A stretch of 64,000 nucleotides of DNA, taken from assembly GCF_003977685.1 (NCBI RefSeq), contig NZ_RYZH01000004.1, forward strand, positions 62,001-126,000, in the 5' to 3' direction. The notes below the pieces were generated by a model. The model was not told the origin of the DNA. It ran no database searches and worked only from the letters and a program-made list of their open reading frames with translations. This document shows, piece after piece, positions 59,312 through 64,000 of this stretch. Position numbers and translations under genes: made by a program. The first letter of the stretch is position 1. Each line of letters begins with the position of its first letter. This DNA comes from Tautonia sociabilis (GTDB lineage Bacteria; Planctomycetota; Planctomycetia; Isosphaerales; Isosphaeraceae).

Positions 59312-60610
59312 TCAGACCTCCGCCACTGGCGGCTTCAGGGCCGAGGTCCGCCTTGCGTAGTAGACCCAGCTTGCCGCCAGGCTCAGGCAGGTCAGCACGG
59401 CGATCACCCCGCAGATCACCGAGAAGAATGTCAGGAACGACGGCCCGGTCGGGATCAGGCCCTGGGTGAGCATGAGCACCACGTAGCCGAGGTAGCCCAC
59501 CGCGTCGGCCAGGTACATCAGGAAGCCGAGGTTCCCCCGGTCCCGGGTCATGGCGATCAGCCGCTCGAAGATCGTCGTGTGGATAACCACATACGGAAGA
59601 TATAAGCCGATGCCGACGAGAACCATGAAGGTGAGGCCGTCGAGCGATCCCCGGCGAAGCCCCGCCAGGGCCGCCAGCATCATCAGGCCGCCGACCATCG
59701 CCACGCCGATCGCCGCGAAGAACGCCCGCCGGTTGTCCCGGATCAGGACGCTCAGGCCGTTGCTGGCCAGCACGAAGAAGGCGACGAGCACTTCCGACCT
59801 GGCGAACGTCTCCGGGGCGGCCTCCACCCCCAGTCCCCGCCAGATCTCCGGCATGAAGTCGGCCCGGACGCTCCGGGCGATCGTCACCAGCAGGTAGACG
59901 CCGATGAGCAGCATCAGCCCCAGGCCGTGTCCGCGGATCATCGCGGCCCGGTCGTGGCGGTCCATCGCCGATCGCTCCCCCCGGTGGATGACGTCCTCCT
60001 TGTCGGGGGGAGGCACCCGGGAGAGCATGCCCACGAACAGCAGGATCGGAGGCACGAAGAGCAGGTCCGCCAGTCCGGGCATCATCCGCTCGGAGACTCC
60101 CTGGTCCAGCAGCCACGTTCCCACCGACTTCGCCACGCCGTCGGCCAGGATGAAGCTGGCGCAGAGCCCGGCCGCGAGGGCCTCGGTCGTCCGCCGGCCT
60201 TCCAGGAACCCGAGCACCAGCCCGAAGACCATCCCCAGCGCCAGCCCGTTGACGAACAGGCAGGCCGCGTGCATCGGCGACGGCATCACCGCGAAACCGA
60301 GCAGCGCCAGCTCCGCCGCGCCGACGAGCACCAGCAGCCCCAGCGCCCGACGAGCCGGCGGCAGCTCGGCGATCACCCGGATGCCGACGACCTTCGACAG
60401 CATGTAGCCGAAGACCTGGGTCGTCACCAGCACCGTCTTCTCCGGCAGGCCGAACACCTCGCCGCCGGCATACGAGGCGGCGGTGAACGGCTTGCGGAAG
60501 ACGTACATGCAAAAATACGTTCCGAAGGCCGCCGCCACGGCCCACAGCGCGATCGCCGGGGACGGCGGAGGGCCCTTCGCCCCGGTCGGTTGCCCCTGGG
60601 CCGTGGTCAT
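59312..60610 (-). CDS. DUF5690 family MFS-like transporter
   Basis: The 432-residue protein has about 12 transmembrane helices (e.g. ALWAVAAAFGTYFCMYVFRK at the start). Its start MTTAQGQP, the phrase FRKPFTAASYAGGEVFG and the internal loop RGERSAMDRHDRAAM are typical of the DUF5690 group of the major facilitator superfamily. Its position beside phosphonate genes suggests uptake of an organophosphonate. GGGAG lies nine bases before the ATG. It is divergent from the HD-oxygenase operon across 137 bases, which likely hold a shared control region. Confidence 0.85.
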   Translation of the reverse strand: MTTAQGQPTGAKGPPPSPAIALWAVAAAFGTYFCMYVFRKPFTAASYAGGEVFGLPEKTVLVTTQVFGYMLSKVVGIRVIAELPPARRALGLLVLVGAAELALLGFAVMPSPMHAACLFVNGLALGMVFGLVLGFLEGRRTTEALAAGLCASFILADGVAKSVGTWLLDQGVSERMMPGLADLLFVPPILLFVGMLSRVPPPDKEDVIHRGERSAMDRHDRAAMIRGHGLGLMLLIGVYLLVTIARSVRADFMPEIWRGLGVEAAPETFARSEVLVAFFVLASNGLSVLIRDNRRAFFAAIGVAMVGGLMMLAALAGLRRGSLDGLTFMVLVGIGLYLPYVVIHTTIFERLIAMTRDRGNLGFLMYLADAVGYLGYVVLMLTQGLIPTGPSFLTFFSVICGVIAVLTCLSLAASWVYYARRTSALKPPVAEV

Positions 60611-60747
60611 GTCATAATCGCTCCCGAGACGCTGGCGTCTGCTCCGGCCCGGAACCTCTCGGGCCCACCGGCCGTCCCGGCCGGCCTCGGGGCGGGCCCT
60701 CCCAGACTAACGTCTCGATGTGAAGATCATATGGAGGTCGGCCCTCG

Positions 60748-61329
60748 ATGGCTCCCGAGTTCTCCGGGCCCGTCCAGGAGATCCGCCGCCTCTTCGCCGA
60801 TCGGGGCGGTTCCGGCTACGGTGGCGAGGCCGTCTCCCAGCTCCAGCACGCCCTCCAGGCGGCCCACCTCGCCCGGGAGTCCGGCGCCTCCGACAACCTG
60901 GTGGCCGCCGCGCTGCTGCACGACGTCGGCCACCTGCTGCACGACCTCCCCGACGAGGCCCCCGACTCGGGGATCGACGACCGCCACGAGGGGCTGGCCG
61001 CCCGCTGGCTCTCCCGATGGTTCGGCCCCGAGGTGGTCGAGCCCGTCCGGCTTCATGTCGCGGCCAAGCGCTTCCTCTGCGCCGTCGACCCGGCGTACTT
61101 CGCCTCGCTGAGCCTCCCCTCCCAGGTCAGCCTCCAGTTGCAGGGCGGCCCGATGGCCGACGTCGAGGTTGAGCACTTCCGCTGCCTCCCTCATCATGAG
61201 GCCGCCGTCTCCCTCCGCCGCTGGGACGACCTGGCCAAGGACCCCGACGCCGAGGTCCCCGGCATCGACGCCTACCTTCCCCTCCTCGAGCAGGCGCTCA
61301 CCCTCCGCGAGGGCCCCCCCGCCCCATGA
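60748..61329 (+). CDS. PhnZ/TmpB-like HD-domain diiron oxygenase
   Basis: The 193-residue protein is an HD-domain oxygenase of the phosphonate-degradation type, which splits the C-P bond of hydroxylated aminoethylphosphonates with O2. Positions that fit the published PhnZ numbering are Tyr24, Glu27, His34, His58, Asp59, His62, His80, His103 and Asp160 or 161, all visible in the sequence (e.g. GYGGE, LLHDVGHLLHD, DRHEG). GGAGG lies ten bases before the ATG at 60748. Its stop overlaps the next start in ATGA. Whether the substrate is hydroxylated AEP or its N-methylated form cannot be told. A PhnY/TmpA hydroxylase that would precede it is missing from the window. Confidence 0.88.
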   Translation: MAPEFSGPVQEIRRLFADRGGSGYGGEAVSQLQHALQAAHLARESGASDNLVAAALLHDVGHLLHDLPDEAPDSGIDDRHEGLAARWLSRWFGPEVVEPVRLHVAAKRFLCAVDPAYFASLSLPSQVSLQLQGGPMADVEVEHFRCLPHHEAAVSLRRWDDLAKDPDAEVPGIDAYLPLLEQALTLREGPPAP

Positions 61330-62483
61330 TTGCCCCCCTGCCCAGGAATGGCCCCGTCGAGGAGGTCGGCGTCGTCGGCGCCGGCATCGTCGGCCTGGCG
61401 TACGCGCTCTCCGCCGCCCGACGGGGCCATCGAGTCACCGTCTTCGAGCGCAGCCCCTTCGCCTCCGGCGCCTCCATCCGCAACTTCGGGATGGTCTGGC
61501 CGGTCGGCCAGCCTGCCGGCGAGCCCCTGGCGGTCGCCCTGCGCAGCCGGGGCATCTGGCTTGAGCTGGCCGAGGAGGCCGGCCTCTGGGTCCTCCCTTG
61601 CGGCTCGATCCACCTGGCCCACCGCGAGGATGAGCTCGCCGTGCTGGAGGAGTTCGCCGCCCTCGCCCCCGGCCTGGGGTACTCCTGCGAGCTGCTCTCC
61701 CCGGGGGAGGTCTGTTCGAGGTCCCCCGCCGCCAACCCTGACGGCCTGCTCGGCGGCCTCTTCAGCCCGACGGAACTTTGCATCGATCCCCGAGCCGCCC
61801 TTCGGGCCCTCCCCGGCTTCCTCGCCCGCCGCTTCGACGTGCGGTTCCACTTCGACACGACCATCATCGCCGTCGAGCCCGGCCGAGCCCTCGCCGCCGG
61901 GGGCCGCTCCTGGGCCTTCGACCGGATCATCGTCTGCGGCGGAGCCGACTTCGAGACCCTCTTCCCCGAGCTGCTCCGCTCCTCCGGCCTCCGCCGCTGC
62001 AAGCTCCAGATGCTCCGGACCGTTCCCCAGCCCGACGGCTGGCGCCTCGGCCCCCATCTGGCCGGCGGCCTGACCCTGAGGCACTACGCGAACTTCTCCC
62101 CTTGCCCGAGCGTCCCCGAGCTGGCCCGCCGGATCGCCGAGGAGACGCCCGAACTGGATGCGTACGGCATCCACGTCATGGCCGCGCAGAACGACCTCGG
62201 CGAGGTCGTCCTCGGCGACTCCCACGAGTACGACGACGCGATCGAGCCCTTCGACAAGGCCCTCATCGACGATCTCATCCTCCGGGAACTGCGCCGGATC
62301 CTCCTCCTGCCCGACTGGACCATCGCCGGCCGATGGCACGGCATCTATCCCAAGCCCCCCTCCGGGGCGATGCCCTTCGAGGCCGAGCCGATGCCCAGGG
62401 TGTTCGTCCGCAACGGCGTCGGCGGCACCGGCATGACGATGTCCTTCGGCCTGGCCGAACGCTCCTGGGAGTCCTGGTCATGA
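61326..62483 (+). CDS. FAD-dependent oxidoreductase of phosphonate catabolism (DAO family)
   Basis: The 385-residue flavoenzyme is a D-amino-acid-oxidase-fold protein. FAD motif VGVVGAGIVGLAYALSAARR is followed by FERSPFASGASIRNFGMVWP and a C-terminal RVFVRNGVGGTGMTMSFG. It fits the phosphonate-catabolism FAD oxidoreductase group, members of which have been reported to oxidise aminoethylphosphonate or its N-methyl form to phosphonoacetaldehyde. It starts in an ATGA overlap with the HD gene and ends in an ATGA overlap with phnX. Its product would be the substrate of PhnX, so this pair could replace the transaminase PhnW, which is missing here. Confidence 0.87.
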   Translation: MIAPLPRNGPVEEVGVVGAGIVGLAYALSAARRGHRVTVFERSPFASGASIRNFGMVWPVGQPAGEPLAVALRSRGIWLELAEEAGLWVLPCGSIHLAHREDELAVLEEFAALAPGLGYSCELLSPGEVCSRSPAANPDGLLGGLFSPTELCIDPRAALRALPGFLARRFDVRFHFDTTIIAVEPGRALAAGGRSWAFDRIIVCGGADFETLFPELLRSSGLRRCKLQMLRTVPQPDGWRLGPHLAGGLTLRHYANFSPCPSVPELARRIAEETPELDAYGIHVMAAQNDLGEVVLGDSHEYDDAIEPFDKALIDDLILRELRRILLLPDWTIAGRWHGIYPKPPSGAMPFEAEPMPRVFVRNGVGGTGMTMSFGLAERSWESWS

Positions 62484-63286
62484 GCCGCGCCGCCCCCCGC
62501 ATCCTCGGTGTCTTCCTCGACTGGGCCGGCACCACCATCGACCACGGCTCCCGCGCTCCGGTCGAGGTCTTCGTCGAGGTCTTCCGCCGCTCCGGCGTCG
62601 AGATCACCGCCGCCGAGGCCCGAGGGCCCATGGGCATGGCCAAGCGAGAGCACATCGCCGCCTTGCTGGCCATGCCCCGGGTCGCCGCCTCGTGGCAGGC
62701 CAAGACCGGCCGCCCCCCCGATGAGTCCGACCTCGACCGCCTCTACGCCGACTTCCTCCCCTTGCAGCGCGAGGTCCTCGCCCGCCATTGCGACGTGATC
62801 GCCGGCGTGCCCGAGGTGATCGCCGAGTGCCGCCGCCGAGGACTGAAGATCGGCTCCAGCACCGGCTACACCCGGGAATTGATGGAGGTCGTCGCCCCGC
62901 TTGCCGCCGAAGGCGGCTACCAGCCCGACACGATCCTCTGCGCCGACGACGCCCCCCGAGGCCGCCCCGCCCCCTGGCTGAACTTCCGCTGCGCCGAGCG
63001 GCTCGACGTCTTCCCCATGTCCCGCGTCGTGGTGGTCGACGACACCGTCCCTGGCATCCAGGCCGGCCGCAACGCCGGCGCCTGGACCGTCGCCGTCACC
63101 CGCACCGGCAACAGCCTCGGCCTCTCCGCCGAGGAGCTCGACCGCCTCTCTCCCGAGGAGCGCGCCACCCGGATCGCCGCCGCCTCGATCGCCCTGCGCA
63201 ACGCCGGCGCCCACGCCGTCATCGAGAGCGTCGCCGACCTTCTCCCCGTCCTCGATCGCCTCGAAGCCGGCCAGCCTCCCGAGTGA
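62480..63286 (+). CDS. phnX: Phosphonoacetaldehyde hydrolase (phosphonatase) PhnX
   Basis: The 268-residue HAD-family enzyme cleaves phosphonoacetaldehyde to acetaldehyde and phosphate. The nucleophile is Asp14 in VFLDWAGTTID, the Schiff-base lysine is Lys55 in GPMGMAKREHIAALL, and KIGSSTGYTRELM, CADDAPRGRPAPW and VVVDDTVPGIQAGRNAG complete the signature. The ATGA overlap with the FAD oxidoreductase fixes the start at 62480. It is the last gene of the rightward phosphonate operon and converges with the BlaI-like repressor. Confidence 0.96.
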   Translation: MSRAAPRILGVFLDWAGTTIDHGSRAPVEVFVEVFRRSGVEITAAEARGPMGMAKREHIAALLAMPRVAASWQAKTGRPPDESDLDRLYADFLPLQREVLARHCDVIAGVPEVIAECRRRGLKIGSSTGYTRELMEVVAPLAAEGGYQPDTILCADDAPRGRPAPWLNFRCAERLDVFPMSRVVVVDDTVPGIQAGRNAGAWTVAVTRTGNSLGLSAEELDRLSPEERATRIAAASIALRNAGAHAVIESVADLLPVLDRLEAGQPPE

Positions 63287-63461
63287 TCCCCTCGGCCGCC
63301 CTCCCGGTTTCCTCGGGTCGGCGGGATCCCGGCGTTCCGCTGAGGACCGGGCGGTCGAACCGGGGAGGAGGGGGCCCGAGCCCAGCCTCCCCGGGACTTT
63401 CCTGACCGGCGATCGGAGAGGTCTGGGGGGGAAGGCGTCCGGGATCGGGCCCGGATTCGGG

Positions 63462-63887
63462 TCAGCCGCGGGCGGGGGGCTCGGATTCGGCGTCAAGCCG
63501 CTCGAGCAGCGCCCGGACTTCCTTGGCGTGCTCGGGGGCCAGGCGGTGCTGCTGGAGCAGGTGCAGGACGAGCAGGCCGGGCTCCCCCTCGTACAGCTTG
63601 TCGACGAGGTGGCCGATCCGCTCGCGGCGGACGTCCTGCTCGGCGACGGTCGGGGTGTAGACGAAGGCCAACTCGCGGCGGTCGCTGGAAACCAGGCCGC
63701 GCTGCTCCAGGCGGTCGAGCAGGGTGGCGACGGTGGCGTACGACCAGGGCTTGCCCTTGATCTTGCCCAGGTGGCCGGCGGCCTTCAGGGCGTCGAGCAC
63801 CTCGCGGACGGTCCCCCGGCCGCGGTCCCACAAGACCTTCAGGACGTCCAGCTCCGAGTCGGGGATGGAGGGGGATTGCTTGGCCAT
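63462..63887 (-). CDS. BlaI/MecI/CopY-type transcriptional repressor
   Basis: The 141-residue winged-helix protein starts MAKQSPSIPDSELDVLKVLW and continues VREVLDALKAAG and YATVATLLDRLEQRGLV (recognition helix), which are typical of BlaI/MecI repressors. The C-terminal helices serve for dimerisation. A perfect inverted repeat covers the region 13-26 bases upstream of the ATG and is a candidate operator for self-repression. The usual partner, a BlaR1/MecR1 M56 peptidase gene, is not adjacent downstream, where phnX converges. A GTG at 63905 would add six residues and is less likely. Confidence 0.9.
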   Translation of the reverse strand: MAKQSPSIPDSELDVLKVLWDRGRGTVREVLDALKAAGHLGKIKGKPWSYATVATLLDRLEQRGLVSSDRRELAFVYTPTVAEQDVRRERIGHLVDKLYEGEPGLLVLHLLQQHRLAPEHAKEVRALLERLDAESEPPARG

Positions 63888-63899
63888 CGCTCGGGGACC

Positions 63900-63913
63900 T
63901 TCCACAGGTGGAA
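63900..63913 (-). promoter_or_regulatory. Candidate operator of the BlaI-like repressor
   Basis: TTCCACAGGTGGAA is a 6-2-6 perfect inverted repeat placed directly before the repressor start. Binding there would block its own transcription or translation start. It differs from the TACA/TGTA core known for staphylococcal BlaI, so it is only a candidate. Confidence 0.45.
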
Positions 63914-64000
63914 TCGATGAGGGATGATGGAGTTCGGGGCCTCGGCGGCGCGGGGGGGCCGCCGCCTCGACTCGGAGCGGAGGCCCGCGCGGGGAGGGTG

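Overview
The window is very GC-rich (roughly 70% or more) chromosomal DNA with long spacers. It fits a planctomycete, most likely of the Isosphaeraceae type. The signs are a DUF1559 protein, a PEP-CTERM protein, a type I sulfatase, a Tat-exported Gfo/Idh/MocA oxidoreductase, secreted glucose/sorbosone dehydrogenases, an ECF sigma factor with a long membrane and coiled-coil tail, a CNNM/CBS transporter and an ArsS arsenosugar enzyme. Nothing looks like a prophage, an insertion sequence or a CRISPR array. The taxonomic call is inferred from gene content only.

Left part (1-22.3 kb). A type IIA topoisomerase A subunit runs off the left edge with a good promoter. It is followed by an RbfA-like protein, a secreted hypothetical protein, a secreted Ala/Pro/Lys repeat protein with a strong terminator, a sulfatase, a tRNA-Ile(GAT) with a near-consensus promoter, an MCE/MlaD protein, a Gfo/Idh/MocA oxidoreductase divergent from the tailed ECF sigma factor, a PQQ-type sugar dehydrogenase, an S41 peptidase, a 1092-residue secreted protein with CBM2 and Calx-beta domains around a putative catalytic barrel, a DUF433-like protein and an aminotransferase whose 3' ends overlap, and an alpha/beta hydrolase.

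Middle part (22.9-48.8 kb). Here lie an exported tyrosine phosphatase fused to a cytochrome c'-like haem domain, QueG, a DUF493 protein, a YrdC/Sua5-low-molecular-weight phosphatase fusion, MiaA, a two-gene respiratory module (membrane-anchored sugar dehydrogenase-like propeller plus dihaem cytochrome c), KorA and KorB (2-oxoacid:ferredoxin oxidoreductase), a leftward group of a spermidine-synthase-like membrane protein, a CMD peroxidase-like protein and ArsS, a CNNM transporter, a DUF1559 protein, an SDR plus SIS-domain pair, a DAC-like protein that has lost the diadenylate cyclase catalytic motif, and three two-component proteins. Lgt and PanD follow.

Right part (48.8-64 kb). PanC and a 2Fe-2S protein face a four-PAS histidine kinase whose leader carries a run of 26 G. 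A PEP-CTERM protein, a flavin amine-oxidase-like protein and a polytopic membrane protein follow. A phosphonate-catabolism locus closes the window: leftward alcohol dehydrogenase and DUF5690 transporter, and rightward PhnZ-like HD oxygenase, FAD oxidoreductase and PhnX, the rightward three joined by ATGA overlaps. A BlaI/MecI-type repressor with a palindrome over its start region is last.

Repeats are a second theme. Several spacers hold arrays with a period of five bases, the clearest being 90 bp between korA and korB. One hairpin-forming element of about 73 bp occurs in three spacers.
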